Shown: positions 17,167 through 26,947 of the stretch, piece by piece
How the letters are laid out: the number at the start of each line of letters is the position of its first letter
How positions within the stretch are numbered: position 1 is the first letter of the stretch
Assembly (NCBI GenBank): GCA_052066835.1
Contig: JBQHRJ010000002.1
Origin: UBA2821 sp902763335
Lineage (GTDB): Bacteria > Bacillota > Clostridia > Lachnospirales > Lachnospiraceae
Length of the DNA: 64,000 nt
Strand: one strand, 5' to 3'
Program-made: the position numbers and the translations under genes
Notes under the pieces: model-generated
Databases searched by the model: none
Seen by the model: the letters and a program-made list of their open reading frames with translations, nothing else
Told to the model about the DNA's origin: nothing

Positions 17167-17655
17167 TTATATCATTGTCTCATCCTTGCCGACGGCACGT
17201 ATCTTTAACTTTCCTGTTCTGGAATCAAAAATAATTGTTCTTCCATAATTAAGTCCCGTATCCTCTGCCAGCAGTCTGATATTTAATTTGTTTAACATCT
17301 GCTTTGTAGCCTCTACGTTTTTTTTACCCACGCTCATTATGTCATTATTTCCCGCACCATATGAGAACATCTGTGCTCCTCCGGCAATTTTAGCTACTAT
17401 TCTGCCGGATAAAGCACCTTTTTTTCTCATTTCCTCATATAGTTCAACTATACCAGTATCGGCAAATTTTGCTTTGTTCTGATTATTTTTTATCTTGGTA
17501 CTGTCTGGAAGCATCAAATGAAGCAATCCGCTGACCTTACTCACCGGGTCATACAATGCAACACCCACGCACGACCCCAGTCCCAAAGTAGTGAGACTAT
17601 CCGGTGCCGTACATGTCTTCATATCAGCCATTCCTACCTTTATAATCTCACACAT
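17167..17655 (-). CDS. cheD: Chemoreceptor glutamine deamidase CheD
   Basis: CheD deamidates Gln residues of chemoreceptors and, in Bacillus, also partners CheC to raise its phosphatase activity. The catalytic Cys lies in LGLGSCVGVALYDP and the His in GLLHLMLPDS; a conserved Thr/Ser follows in the deamidase fold. At 162 aa it has the usual length. It follows cheC by one base pair, so the two should be made together. Confidence 0.95.
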   Translation of the reverse strand: MCEIIKVGMADMKTCTAPDSLTTLGLGSCVGVALYDPVSKVSGLLHLMLPDSTKIKNNQNKAKFADTGIVELYEEMRKKGALSGRIVAKIAGGAQMFSYGAGNNDIMSVGKKNVEATKQMLNKLNIRLLAEDTGLNYGRTIIFDSRTGKLKIRAVGKDETMI

Positions 17656-17656
17656 A

Positions 17657-18295
17657 CTACACTCCTAAAGATGATAAAATTTTGTCATACGACTCCAACT
17701 CAGGTACCAGAATGTAATATCCATGAACATCAGTTTTCTCATCCACGCGTTCATCATCGAACTTTGTCTCTATTAACAGTACCTTATCGCCGATTTTCCC
17801 AAACTCTATAGCAGGTACACTGAATATGGCACCCGCCATATCAATCTGTAATAAAGGAACTGACACATCAATAGTAAGATTTGTCATATCTCCTAATGAT
17901 CTTAAGTACGCCCCTGCTATTATATTTCCAATCTCCATCACTGCGGACTTTTCCATATCATTAAAGTCCTCTTCGCCATTTCCATCCATGCCATATCCGC
18001 CCATAAGCTGATTTACAAGCTTTTTGGCTACCTGCGGATCCATTAAAAACATCATCATGCCCTGTATATCACCGCTGAGCATAAGTAATATCCCAACCAT
18101 CACTTTTTCTTCACTACCCACTATAGATGGAAGTTCGTCAAATCCAAGAAGCCTTACCTGTGGCACGCCTATATCTATTTTTGAATTTACGAGCTGTGAT
18201 AATGCCGTCGTGGCATTTCCCGCTCCAATATTTCCAAGTTCCCTCAAAACATCATACTGCATGCTGCTAAGTTCATTTAAATCTATTTTAGACAT
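17657..18295 (-). CDS. cheC: CheY-P phosphatase CheC
   Basis: CheC removes phosphate from CheY-P. Both active-site helices are present: ELGNIGAGNATTALS near residue 16 and EIGNIIAGAYLRSL near residue 116. Each has the E-x-x-N pair needed for catalysis, although the second carries a Tyr after AGA. The 212-aa length is normal. It lies between cheW and cheD, as in Bacillus. Confidence 0.94.
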   Translation of the reverse strand: MSKIDLNELSSMQYDVLRELGNIGAGNATTALSQLVNSKIDIGVPQVRLLGFDELPSIVGSEEKVMVGILLMLSGDIQGMMMFLMDPQVAKKLVNQLMGGYGMDGNGEEDFNDMEKSAVMEIGNIIAGAYLRSLGDMTNLTIDVSVPLLQIDMAGAIFSVPAIEFGKIGDKVLLIETKFDDERVDEKTDVHGYYILVPELESYDKILSSLGV

Positions 18296-18334
18296 TTCTG
18301 TTCTCCATTCCGGTCAAGACAAATATCTGCCACT

Positions 18335-18793
18335 CTACTGCTCATCAGAAATAACATTTGCAATATTTAATATTGAAATAAGAATATCTCCATTCTTTCC
18401 AACACCATTGAGATATTTAGCCTTGTCATCCTTTGTATCCACGCTGATTTTCTCTATATTATCCTCTGTAAGCGTAACGACCTCTTTTACCATGTCAACA
18501 ATCACACCTATAGGTTCCTGCTGTTCCGGTTTAAGAATAATGATTCTTGTCTTATCCGTAAACTCATCGTCGTCAAGATTAAACTTTCTTCTAAGACTCA
18601 TTACCGGCACTATTTCTCCTCTGAGGTTGATTACACCGTTAAAATACTCCTGTGATTTAGGAACTCTTGTAATGCTCTGCATTTTAACAATATTGTCAAC
18701 ATTGCTTATATCTATTCCATAATACTCTGCTCCGAGTTCAACTACTATGAACTGGTTTGCATCTGTTACTGCTGCCTGTTTTACTGTATCCAT
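18335..18793 (-). CDS. cheW: Chemotaxis coupling protein CheW
   Basis: This is the single-domain adaptor that joins chemoreceptors to the CheA kinase. The beta-barrel motifs FIVVELGAEYYGIDISNVDN, ITRVPKSQEYFNGVINLRGE, IVPVMSLRRKF and GVIVDMVKEVVTL are all present. I choose ATG 18793 (MDTVKQAAV), which has GGGGTGAT upstream; a GTG nine bases earlier is possible. It lies 17 bases after cheA. Confidence 0.96.
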   Translation of the reverse strand: MDTVKQAAVTDANQFIVVELGAEYYGIDISNVDNIVKMQSITRVPKSQEYFNGVINLRGEIVPVMSLRRKFNLDDDEFTDKTRIIILKPEQQEPIGVIVDMVKEVVTLTEDNIEKISVDTKDDKAKYLNGVGKNGDILISILNIANVISDEQ

Positions 18794-18810
18794 TCCAATC
18801 ACCCCGCACT

Positions 18811-20910
18811 TTATAATAATGTATTTACGTCAATAATCAATGCAACTTCACCATTTCCTAATATTGTTGCTCCACTGATTATCTTACTGCTGTTGCTTAT
18901 GTATTTACCAAGAGATTTAATAACTATTTCCTGCTGGCCGAGCAGTCTGTCTACTACCATACCTGCAAGCTTGTCTCCCTTTTTAACTATAACTACCGTG
19001 AGACTGTCAGGCTTTTCCTTAGACTCAATATCAAGTACTGAATCAAGTCTGATAAGCGGAATAACCGTTCCTCTTAAGTTGATAACTTCTTTTGTCTGAA
19101 CATATTTTATATCCTCTACCGGAATATCCTCTATAGTCTGGATGCTTCCAAGAGAAATAGCATATTTTTCCTCACCGAGTTCAACCATAAGTGCCTGTAT
19201 AATGGCAAGTGTAAGTGGAAGTCTGATAACAAATGTACTTCCTTCTCCAAGCTGTGTCTTAACCTCAATATCTCCGCCTAATGCTTCAACCTTTGATTTA
19301 ACGACATCAAGTCCTACACCTCGTCCTGATACATCCGTAACCTTCTTCGCTGTTGAGAAGCTTGGCTTAAACAGTAAATCAATTACCTCTTTGTCTGTCA
19401 TGGCATCAGCCTGTTCCTGAGTGATACTTCCCTTCTCAAGTGCCTTATTTCTGACTGCCTCTACGTCTATACCGTTACCATCATCACTTACTTCAATTAT
19501 TACATTATTACCATCCTGGTATGCATCGAGTTTTACTGTTCCGACTTCCGGTTTTCCACGCTGTGCTCTGACCTCTGCCGATTCAAGTCCGTGGTCTGCT
19601 GAGTTTCTGAGCAAATGCATAAGCGGATCACCGATCTCATCGATAACCGTTCTGTCAAGCTCTGTGTCCTCACCGGTCATTACAAGTTCCATCTTCTTAT
19701 CAAGTTTCTTTGATAAGTCTCTTATCATTCTAGGGAACTTCTGGGTTACAGTTTCAATAGGCATCATTCGTACCTTCATTACGGACTCGTGAAGATTTGT
19801 TGTAACTCTTTCAAGGTATTCTATCTGCTCATTGAATGACTGTGAATTATTTCCTGTTCCGTCACTGCTGGTAGAAATAAGACCGTTTTTGGCAATGATG
19901 AGCTCACTGACAAGATTCATAAGCACATCAAGTTTCTCTATATCTACTCTGACTGAACGGTTTACTACAGGTTTTCCTCCTGCCTTCGGTTTTGCTGCAG
20001 GTTTCTTTGCTTCCGGCTTCTTTGCATCCGAAGCAGCCGTCTCTGCTTTCTTCTCTTCTTTTTCTTCCTTAACTTCTTTTTCTTCCTTAACTTCTTTTTC
20101 TTCCTTCGGCTTGATATCTTCTATCTTAGATATCTCTTCACCAACAGCTTCTTTAATCTCTGATACGTTCTTTATTACACCTATAACTTTATCAAGAGGA
20201 TTATCTGAAATAATACATATACTGAACATCTGATCAAATTTCTCATCTTCAATATCCTGAACTGAAGGCTGTGATTTTATTATCTCTCCAACACTCTCAA
20301 GTGATTTGAATACAAGGAACGCTCTTGCAGCCTTTAACAGACATGTCTCATCAACCTGTACAGTTATCGCATATACCTTTAATCCTTTATCAAATGCCTC
20401 CTGAGCGGCATGAATCTCAAAATCAGAGTATACAAATTCCTTGTATTTTCTAATATCTCCGTCACCGTCTTTAGGCTTATCAGCATTTTCCTCTTTTTTG
20501 CTTTCTTCCTCTACCTGTTTTGCACTCTCACCATTAAGGATGGCATCAAGTTCCTTTAAAATAGGCTCGTTGTCATTTGTACCTTCGTCTGCTGCTTCCT
20601 GAATGTTATCAAGATATTCCTCAAGAGCATCAAGACACTGGAATAAAATATCCACAAGGTTTGCATCAACTTTCATCTTGCCATTTCTTATCTCTGAAAA
20701 TACATTTTCCATCTGATGAGTAAGCTTCTGCATACGCTTGTATCCCATCGTTCCGGCCATTCCTTTCAGAGAATGTGCAGCCCTGAATATCTCGTTGATA
20801 GTATCTGTGTTGTCAGGCTCCTTTTCAATAATAAGCAACTGCTCATTCAAATTTTGTAAATGTTCTTTTGTCTCATCAATAAAAATCTCTAAATACTGGC
20901 TAACGTCCAT
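18811..20910 (-). CDS. cheA: Chemotaxis histidine kinase CheA
   Basis: This 699-aa kinase has an HPt domain with phospho-accepting His46 (FRAAHSLKGMAG). A P2 domain (about 150-250) binds CheY/CheB. A Lys/Glu-rich linker with tandem KEVKEE repeats (about 265-300) comes next. The dimerisation domain, HATPase (HLLRNSADHGLE, DDGNGID, GRGVGLDVVKSKVEALGG) and a CheW-like P5 domain complete it. It passes phosphate to CheY and CheB. The start overlaps the end of cheB by 11 bases. Confidence 0.97.
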   Translation of the reverse strand: MDVSQYLEIFIDETKEHLQNLNEQLLIIEKEPDNTDTINEIFRAAHSLKGMAGTMGYKRMQKLTHQMENVFSEIRNGKMKVDANLVDILFQCLDALEEYLDNIQEAADEGTNDNEPILKELDAILNGESAKQVEEESKKEENADKPKDGDGDIRKYKEFVYSDFEIHAAQEAFDKGLKVYAITVQVDETCLLKAARAFLVFKSLESVGEIIKSQPSVQDIEDEKFDQMFSICIISDNPLDKVIGVIKNVSEIKEAVGEEISKIEDIKPKEEKEVKEEKEVKEEKEEKKAETAASDAKKPEAKKPAAKPKAGGKPVVNRSVRVDIEKLDVLMNLVSELIIAKNGLISTSSDGTGNNSQSFNEQIEYLERVTTNLHESVMKVRMMPIETVTQKFPRMIRDLSKKLDKKMELVMTGEDTELDRTVIDEIGDPLMHLLRNSADHGLESAEVRAQRGKPEVGTVKLDAYQDGNNVIIEVSDDGNGIDVEAVRNKALEKGSITQEQADAMTDKEVIDLLFKPSFSTAKKVTDVSGRGVGLDVVKSKVEALGGDIEVKTQLGEGSTFVIRLPLTLAIIQALMVELGEEKYAISLGSIQTIEDIPVEDIKYVQTKEVINLRGTVIPLIRLDSVLDIESKEKPDSLTVVIVKKGDKLAGMVVDRLLGQQEIVIKSLGKYISNSSKIISGATILGNGEVALIIDVNTLL

Positions 20911-21976
20911 TGTTAAGCACCCCCGTGTTCTTTATTATAGCTTTTGCAATGTCGCCTAATGGTAATATCTCATCTGCCAGCCCAGCTTCGGCAATTGCCT
21001 TTGGCATTCCATAGACGACACTTGTTTTTTCATTCTGGGCAATTACATGTATCTTATTTTTTGATTCCAGTTTCCTTATTCCTTTTGTACCATCTGCACC
21101 CATGCCTGTAAGAACCACACAGACTATTTCTTCAAAGCCTTTACCATCCAATGATTCATACATAATGTTTGCACAAGGTTTAACTCCCTCTCTTGGTGGT
21201 GCATCAGAAAATCCTATGACATGTTTTCCTGATCTGTTCTCCAAAATCATATGAATACCACCCGGTGCAATATATACCACACCATTTTTTAATACCTCTC
21301 CTTCCTGTGCTTCCTTGACTTTAATAGCACTGATTCCATCAAGTCTTTCTGCCAGTGGTTTGGTAAATCCCTGTGGCATGTGCTGCACTACCATTACCGG
21401 TGCCGCAATATCAGCTGACAGCCTTGGAATAACTTCCTTAAGTGCTTTGGGCCCGCCTGTAGAACAGGCAAGTGCCACAATTTTTCCTCCTCCGTACACT
21501 CTGTTTTCATTTTTTTCTTCATGTCGTACGGTATGGCGTTTAATAACACTATGCTTTGTCTCGTGATTCACTCCACATGCCATGCACAATGACTGAATAA
21601 CTTCATTTCTGAACTTTTCATTTCTAATCTGTACATAACTTTCAGGTTTTGCAATGAAATCCATAGCACCCAGTTCCAATGCCCTTATAGTATATCTGCC
21701 ATCATCATTTTTTGTGAGTGAGCTTATAATTATCACTCTGTTATGTATATGATTCTGTCTCATACGTTTTAGTACTTCCAGACCATCCATATAAGGCATG
21801 TTGATATCCATAAGTATTACATCATAGCTGCTATGTTTTTTCATTATAAGATCAAGTGCATCCCTACCGTTTTTTGCAGTATCTTCTACACTGAATCTTG
21901 AATCTGTTTCTATTATATCACATAGCACACTTCTCATAAGTGCAGAGTCATCAACTACCAAAATATTTTTTTTCAT
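20900..21976 (-). CDS. cheB: Protein-glutamate methylesterase CheB
   Basis: An N-terminal receiver domain (ILVVDDSALMRSVLC; phospho-Asp in VILMDINMPYMDGLEVL) controls a C-terminal methylesterase. The esterase has catalytic Ser in VALACSTGGPKAL, His in VMVVQHMPQGF and Asp in VLTGMGADGTKG. It demethylates chemoreceptors for adaptation. No CheR methyltransferase is in the window. I choose ATG 21976 (MKKNILVVDD), with GGAGG 7 bases upstream. The linker between the two domains is charged (VIKRHTVRHEEKNEN). Confidence 0.96.
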   Translation of the reverse strand: MKKNILVVDDSALMRSVLCDIIETDSRFSVEDTAKNGRDALDLIMKKHSSYDVILMDINMPYMDGLEVLKRMRQNHIHNRVIIISSLTKNDDGRYTIRALELGAMDFIAKPESYVQIRNEKFRNEVIQSLCMACGVNHETKHSVIKRHTVRHEEKNENRVYGGGKIVALACSTGGPKALKEVIPRLSADIAAPVMVVQHMPQGFTKPLAERLDGISAIKVKEAQEGEVLKNGVVYIAPGGIHMILENRSGKHVIGFSDAPPREGVKPCANIMYESLDGKGFEEIVCVVLTGMGADGTKGIRKLESKNKIHVIAQNEKTSVVYGMPKAIAEAGLADEILPLGDIAKAIIKNTGVLNNGR

Positions 21977-22032
21977 TACCACACCTCCCCATATTTATCA
22001 TATGGTTCTCAGTCAATTTTACCCTAAATCAA

Positions 22033-22779
22033 CTAATTATCTCTCTTTCGCATTCTTCTCTCCATATCAAATATATATTTGATTATCTTTTCCCTTGTAG
22101 CATCCTTCATATTGTGAAACTCTGCCCTGTTCACATAAAGTCTCTCCCTGTTATCCACCTTCGATGAAGATATGATAGTGGCTGCCAGCCTGCATATATC
22201 CTCTGTTGCAATTCCAATATTAATATTTACCAGCACTTCAGATTTTCTCTCCAGTTCCTCTTTCGTAGTGAAACGTATTCCTCCTCCGCTGATATCAAGA
22301 ATAATTCCTTCACTCATTCCATACGATGTGATTTCCTCCATCTTCGCCGGTTCCTCAAGCACATCCATAATCTCTTCCTCAGATACAATTTTATATTCAA
22401 GGTCCATTGTATGTTCAAGGCGATAATACTGTCTTCTCTGAAATTTCTTAAGCTCTGATGTAAGCTCTGCCTCAAGTATATAGAGTCCATCCTCCTTATA
22501 CCTGTCTGTAATAACTAATTTTGCCTGATACAGTCCTCCCGAAGAATAAAAACATGCATCATATCTTGCATGCAGTGGCAACGGAACAACTCTTCCTTCT
22601 ACTATGGGCATTGCAATCTTTAACTGTTCATCTTCAAGTATGTCATATACCTGACTGATGTATATTCTTTTTTCCTGTCCCAATACATCATTTTTTTCTG
22701 CTGTTCTGCCTGTAACAGATGCTTTTACCGGTTTTGATAATTCTATTCTGTCACCCGGTGAAATTATTTTAGATAGCAT
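22033..22779 (-). CDS. YcgR-like PilZ protein, probable c-di-GMP motility brake
   Basis: This protein of about 248 aa pairs an N-terminal YcgR-type barrel with a C-terminal PilZ domain. The PilZ motifs QRRQYYRLEH (RxxxR) and LDISGGGIRF (DxSxxG) that bind cyclic di-GMP are complete. In other bacteria such proteins slow the motor when c-di-GMP is high. The start at ATG 22779, after AAGGGG, lies right at the end of flhG. Its place between flhG and cheB ties it to motility. Confidence 0.9.
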   Translation of the reverse strand: MLSKIISPGDRIELSKPVKASVTGRTAEKNDVLGQEKRIYISQVYDILEDEQLKIAMPIVEGRVVPLPLHARYDACFYSSGGLYQAKLVITDRYKEDGLYILEAELTSELKKFQRRQYYRLEHTMDLEYKIVSEEEIMDVLEEPAKMEEITSYGMSEGIILDISGGGIRFTTKEELERKSEVLVNINIGIATEDICRLAATIISSSKVDNRERLYVNRAEFHNMKDATREKIIKYIFDMERRMRKRDN

Positions 22780-22781
22780 TT

Positions 22782-23672
22782 TCAATTCCCCTTTCGTATC
22801 TTTAAATACTTCGTGAAAATATACGATAAACCTCTCTTCTCATCCTCACTCATATGTGTTCCATTCATCAACGCTTCGGCAAGTTCTACATATGCCTGTG
22901 CTGATTTTGATTTTGGAAATGATAATGCAACCGGTTTCTGCATTATTATCGACTTTGACATGTGTGAATCATTCGGTATTACACCCATAAATTCCAGTTT
23001 CATGTCAAGAAATTTACTTACCACCATATTCAGCTTATTATAAAGACTCTGACCATCAGTATAATCATCCACCTTATTTGCTAAGAGTTTAACTTCCGTA
23101 TTTTCCGGATCAAACCCCTCGTGCCGGTTTAAAGCCTTTAACAGTGAATATGCATCTGTGATAGATGTGGGTTCCGGTGTTGTGACAAGTATTACTTCCA
23201 TGCTTGATGCCACAAATTCCATGACCGTATGGGATATTCCCGCCCCGGTGTCAATTATGATTATATCCGCCATCGTCTCTAGCTGGTGAAATTCATGAAG
23301 CATGTATATTACCTGATCTTTATTCAGATCTTCAAAATGATTAATACCCGAGCCTCCGGAAATATATCTTATTCCCATAGGTCCATCAAGTAAAATATCT
23401 TCCAGTTTTTTTCCTCTCAGAATCATATCCGACAGATTATATCTTGGTACTGCACCTATCATCACCTCAATATTTGCCAGTCCAAAATCAGCGTCAAATA
23501 TAATTACCTTATTACCCATTCTGGTCAGCTCTATGGCAAGGTTAAGTGATGTACTCGTCTTACCCACTCCGCCTTTTCCACTCGTAACAGTTATAACTCT
23601 TGCGGTTTTATTCTGTTTTTCGGTTTCTATATGCTGTTTTACAATATTTCTTAGGTTCTGTGCCTGATCCAT
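22782..23672 (-). CDS. flhG: Flagellar number regulator FlhG (MinD-like ATPase)
   Basis: This 296-aa ParA/MinD-type ATPase has a deviant Walker A (SGKGGVGKTSTSLNLA), switch motifs DADFGLANIEVMIG and IIIDTGAGIS, and the family's N-terminal QAQNLRNIV motif, which in Bacillus FlhG stimulates FlhF. With FlhF it sets where and how many flagella form. It follows flhF directly. Confidence 0.95.
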   Translation of the reverse strand: MDQAQNLRNIVKQHIETEKQNKTARVITVTSGKGGVGKTSTSLNLAIELTRMGNKVIIFDADFGLANIEVMIGAVPRYNLSDMILRGKKLEDILLDGPMGIRYISGGSGINHFEDLNKDQVIYMLHEFHQLETMADIIIIDTGAGISHTVMEFVASSMEVILVTTPEPTSITDAYSLLKALNRHEGFDPENTEVKLLANKVDDYTDGQSLYNKLNMVVSKFLDMKLEFMGVIPNDSHMSKSIIMQKPVALSFPKSKSAQAYVELAEALMNGTHMSEDEKRGLSYIFTKYLKIRKGN

Positions 23673-23695
23673 TTATTTCAGCTCTTTCTTAAGTG

Positions 23696-24886
23696 TTATT
23701 TTTTATCTTCTCCGCCGAGTAACTGTTTTGCCAACGACTGTGCATCAAGTAATCTTATATCGTCTGGAACTACCTGCCCGCATGTAACATATGACAGCGG
23801 TGCACCTGTTTTTAATCTGATATTTAAAATATTTCCAAGCGTTCCCGTCTCATCAAGCTTTGTGAATATCAATTTATATTTACCAATTTCATCATACACA
23901 TCAACAATGTTAATCAAGTCTTTATACTTTGTAGCGGCACTAAGTACAAGATAAATATCTTTACCTGTATCTTCCGGTACTACACAGTCTTTTATCAGAT
24001 GTCTTATCTCCTCGCACTGCTCTTTATTCTTATGTGAGCGTCCGGCAGTATCAACTAGTACCATATCATACTCTTTAAATTCATCTATAGCTTCGTTTAA
24101 CTCCTCAAGTGTATACACAACCTTGATAGGTACACCAAGTATGTTTGCATATGTTCTCAATTGTTCTACCGCTGCAATTCTGTAAGTATCTGCCGTTATC
24201 ATGGCAACCTTTAATTTTTTATCAAGTTTAAAATCTGATGCAAGCTTTGCTATAGTCGTTGTTTTTCCTACACCTGTAGGTCCGACAAAAAATACGACCT
24301 TCGACTTTTTCTCTTCTGAATCAATACTTTCCGGTTCACCGAGTTTCAATATAATTTTCTGATACAGTCCCGAAAGTATCGTGTCCATATTTGACTCTTT
24401 TTTCAATGAAGATTCAACTTCACTTATAATCTGATTAGCATACTTTTCATCAACTTCATTTTCAAGTAACTGGCTGTATACCAGCTGTATGAATGCAAAA
24501 TTAGTATTTTCTTCCTTATTTTTCTCTTTTTCTTCTTTTTCTTTCTTTTTCTCAGAAGAATTTTTCATCTGATTAACCAGCATTTCCTGCAGACTGTCAA
24601 GCTTTTCTTCTATAGCCGTTGACTTGTCCTCTGATTTTTCCTCACTTTTAACAGCTGTAGTATCATTATCAGCCACTAGATTTATGGCATTGGTTGGTAT
24701 GGCAGCCGTCGGCATTCTCTCTTCTAATGCAGCCGTAACCTCTACAATATCCTTCTTAAATATTCTTTTAAGTCCTTTGTGCTTTATTGTTTTTATATTA
24801 AGAACTACTGCATCACTGCCCATTTCTTCTTTTGCCTGCAATATGGCATCCTTCTCTGTGGATGCCTGAAATTTTTTTATTATCAT
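23696..24886 (-). CDS. flhF: Flagellar SRP-like GTPase FlhF
   Basis: This 396-aa protein has a basic N-terminal B domain, a Lys/Glu-rich linker (EKKKEKEEKEKNKEE), an N domain and an SRP GTPase domain. GTPase motifs are GPTGVGKTTTIAKLASDF, DTAGRSHKNKEQ and FTKLDETGTLGN. FlhF directs the site of flagellar assembly. It starts inside the flhA stop (ATGA overlap), so translation is coupled. Confidence 0.96.
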   Translation of the reverse strand: MIIKKFQASTEKDAILQAKEEMGSDAVVLNIKTIKHKGLKRIFKKDIVEVTAALEERMPTAAIPTNAINLVADNDTTAVKSEEKSEDKSTAIEEKLDSLQEMLVNQMKNSSEKKKEKEEKEKNKEENTNFAFIQLVYSQLLENEVDEKYANQIISEVESSLKKESNMDTILSGLYQKIILKLGEPESIDSEEKKSKVVFFVGPTGVGKTTTIAKLASDFKLDKKLKVAMITADTYRIAAVEQLRTYANILGVPIKVVYTLEELNEAIDEFKEYDMVLVDTAGRSHKNKEQCEEIRHLIKDCVVPEDTGKDIYLVLSAATKYKDLINIVDVYDEIGKYKLIFTKLDETGTLGNILNIRLKTGAPLSYVTCGQVVPDDIRLLDAQSLAKQLLGGEDKK

Positions 24887-26922
24887 GCTATGCTCACCAT
24901 CCCAACTGACTTCAATTCAACATTTGGCTCTATCTCATTGTAAGAAACTACAATCAAATCTTTTATATAATCCTCCGTAAGACGTTTGAAATACATTCTG
25001 ACAATAGGTGATGTTATAATTATTGCCGCCTTACCTAAATCTTCAAGTTTTTTCACTTCCTCTTTTACCGAAGCCAATATTGCCTTTGACTTCTCCGGCT
25101 CAAGGTTCAGATATGCTCCCTGCTCTGTCTGCTTAACCGAATTCATAATTTCCTGCTCCACATTCGGATCAAGGGTAACTACTGTCGTAGATTCATTTGC
25201 AGGGAAATATTTATTAGATATAGCCCTCTTAAGACTCTGTCTCACATACTCTGTAAGAACATCCGTATCCTTTGTCACTGTAGCATAATCTGCCAGTGTT
25301 TCACATATTGTAGGCAGATCCCTGATTGATATTCCCTCATGTAAAAGATTCTGAAGAACCTTCTGTATCTCACCTACACTCATAAGCTTAGGCACAAGTT
25401 CATCAATAAGAGTCTGATTATTATCCTTAATATTGTTAATAAGATTCTGTACATCCTGTCTTGACAACAGTTCTGCTATATTGCTTCTCACAACTTCCGT
25501 AAGGTGGGTTGCTATAATAGAAGGCGGATCAACTACCGTGTATCCTAATGCCTCAGCTCTCTCTCTCTGACTTTCAGTAATCCACAATGCCGGAAGATGA
25601 TATGATGGTTCAAATGTAGGTATACCCGTTATCTCCTCTTCTACCATTCCCGGATTCATTGCCATGTAATGGTCAAACAGTATCTCTCCTTCACTCACCT
25701 GTATACCTTTTATCTTTATAATATACTGATTAGGATTCAACTGAATATTATCTCTCAATCTTATGATAGGCACCACTGCTCCAAGCTCAAGTGCTATCTG
25801 TCTTCTTATCATTACCACTCTATCTATAAGATCTCCGCCCTGATTGACATCGGCGAGTGGTATTATTCCATATCCGAATTCAAGTTCTATAGGGTCAACC
25901 TGAAGAAGTGACACAACATTTTCCGGCTTTCTTATCTCTTCAGCCTCCTCTTCAGTAGTGTCTACTTCACTCTCTATCTCCTTAATCTCCTGCTTTCTGT
26001 TCATATTGAAACCGACTATTATGGATATTGCTCCGATGGTTATGAATATAACTGCCGGAAGTGGTGTTACTATTCCGAGGAATATAAGCACTCCACCTAC
26101 ACACCACAACACCTTCGGCATGCTTAAAAGCTGTCTGAACAGTGTCTGTGACAAATCGCTGTCCTCTTTTGTATCCTTAGTTACAAGAATACCTGTTGCA
26201 AGAGAAATCATAAGGGACGGCATGGCACTTACAAGTCCGTCACCGATAGTAAGTATTACATACTGGTCAACCGCATCACCTATACTCATTCCCTGACGCA
26301 TCACACCCATTATTATTCCACCGACAACGTTAATCATCGTTATCATAAGTCCTGCCATGGCATCTCCCTTAACGTACTTGACAGCACCATCCATGGAACC
26401 GTAAAAGGCAGATTCAGCCTGTATTTTTTCTCTTCGTGCCTTTGCTTCGGCATCAGTTATGGCACCTGTATTCAGATCGGCATCTATAGCCATCTGTTTA
26501 CCGGGCATGGCATCAAGAGTAAATCTTGCAGTTACCTCTGCAACTCGCTCTGAACCTTTATTAATAACCATAAACTGGACAATAAGTAATATGATAAATA
26601 CGATAATACCAATGACAATATCAGAACCACCTACAAATTTTCCGAAAGTCTCTACAACTTTTCCCGGATTACCTGTACTAAGTATAAGTTTTGTAGATGA
26701 AATGTTAAGAGATATTCTAAAAAGAGTTGTAAGTAACAGAATCGTCGGAAATGATGACATATCCATCGATTCTTTTGAAAATAAAGCATTAAATAATACA
26801 ACAAGTGCAACAAACATATTAAATGCAAGAAGTACATCCAAAATTCCTGACGGAACAGAAATAATCATAAAAACTATAGCGGCCAGCAGATACAGGCCAA
26901 CAAACAAATCTGTTTTTTTCAT
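24883..26922 (-). CDS. flhA: Flagellar export gate protein FlhA
   Basis: This 679-aa protein has about eight transmembrane helices in residues 1-310, with the conserved FHIPEP-family loop (RVAEVTARFTLDAMPGKQMA) between helices. The cytoplasmic domain follows (about 340-679). It forms the nonameric ring of the export gate, takes up late chaperone-substrate complexes and helps to use the proton gradient. The length is normal. Confidence 0.97.
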   Translation of the reverse strand: MKKTDLFVGLYLLAAIVFMIISVPSGILDVLLAFNMFVALVVLFNALFSKESMDMSSFPTILLLTTLFRISLNISSTKLILSTGNPGKVVETFGKFVGGSDIVIGIIVFIILLIVQFMVINKGSERVAEVTARFTLDAMPGKQMAIDADLNTGAITDAEAKARREKIQAESAFYGSMDGAVKYVKGDAMAGLMITMINVVGGIIMGVMRQGMSIGDAVDQYVILTIGDGLVSAMPSLMISLATGILVTKDTKEDSDLSQTLFRQLLSMPKVLWCVGGVLIFLGIVTPLPAVIFITIGAISIIVGFNMNRKQEIKEIESEVDTTEEEAEEIRKPENVVSLLQVDPIELEFGYGIIPLADVNQGGDLIDRVVMIRRQIALELGAVVPIIRLRDNIQLNPNQYIIKIKGIQVSEGEILFDHYMAMNPGMVEEEITGIPTFEPSYHLPALWITESQRERAEALGYTVVDPPSIIATHLTEVVRSNIAELLSRQDVQNLINNIKDNNQTLIDELVPKLMSVGEIQKVLQNLLHEGISIRDLPTICETLADYATVTKDTDVLTEYVRQSLKRAISNKYFPANESTTVVTLDPNVEQEIMNSVKQTEQGAYLNLEPEKSKAILASVKEEVKKLEDLGKAAIIITSPIVRMYFKRLTEDYIKDLIVVSYNEIEPNVELKSVGMVSIA

Positions 26923-26947
26923 GCTCTTGTACTTCCTTTCGTAATAT

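Noticed and set aside
18024..18722. Plus-strand open frame of 232 codons
   Set aside because: It lies across cheC and cheW in the opposite direction; those genes are clear, and this frame has low-complexity Ser/Leu/Ile composition.
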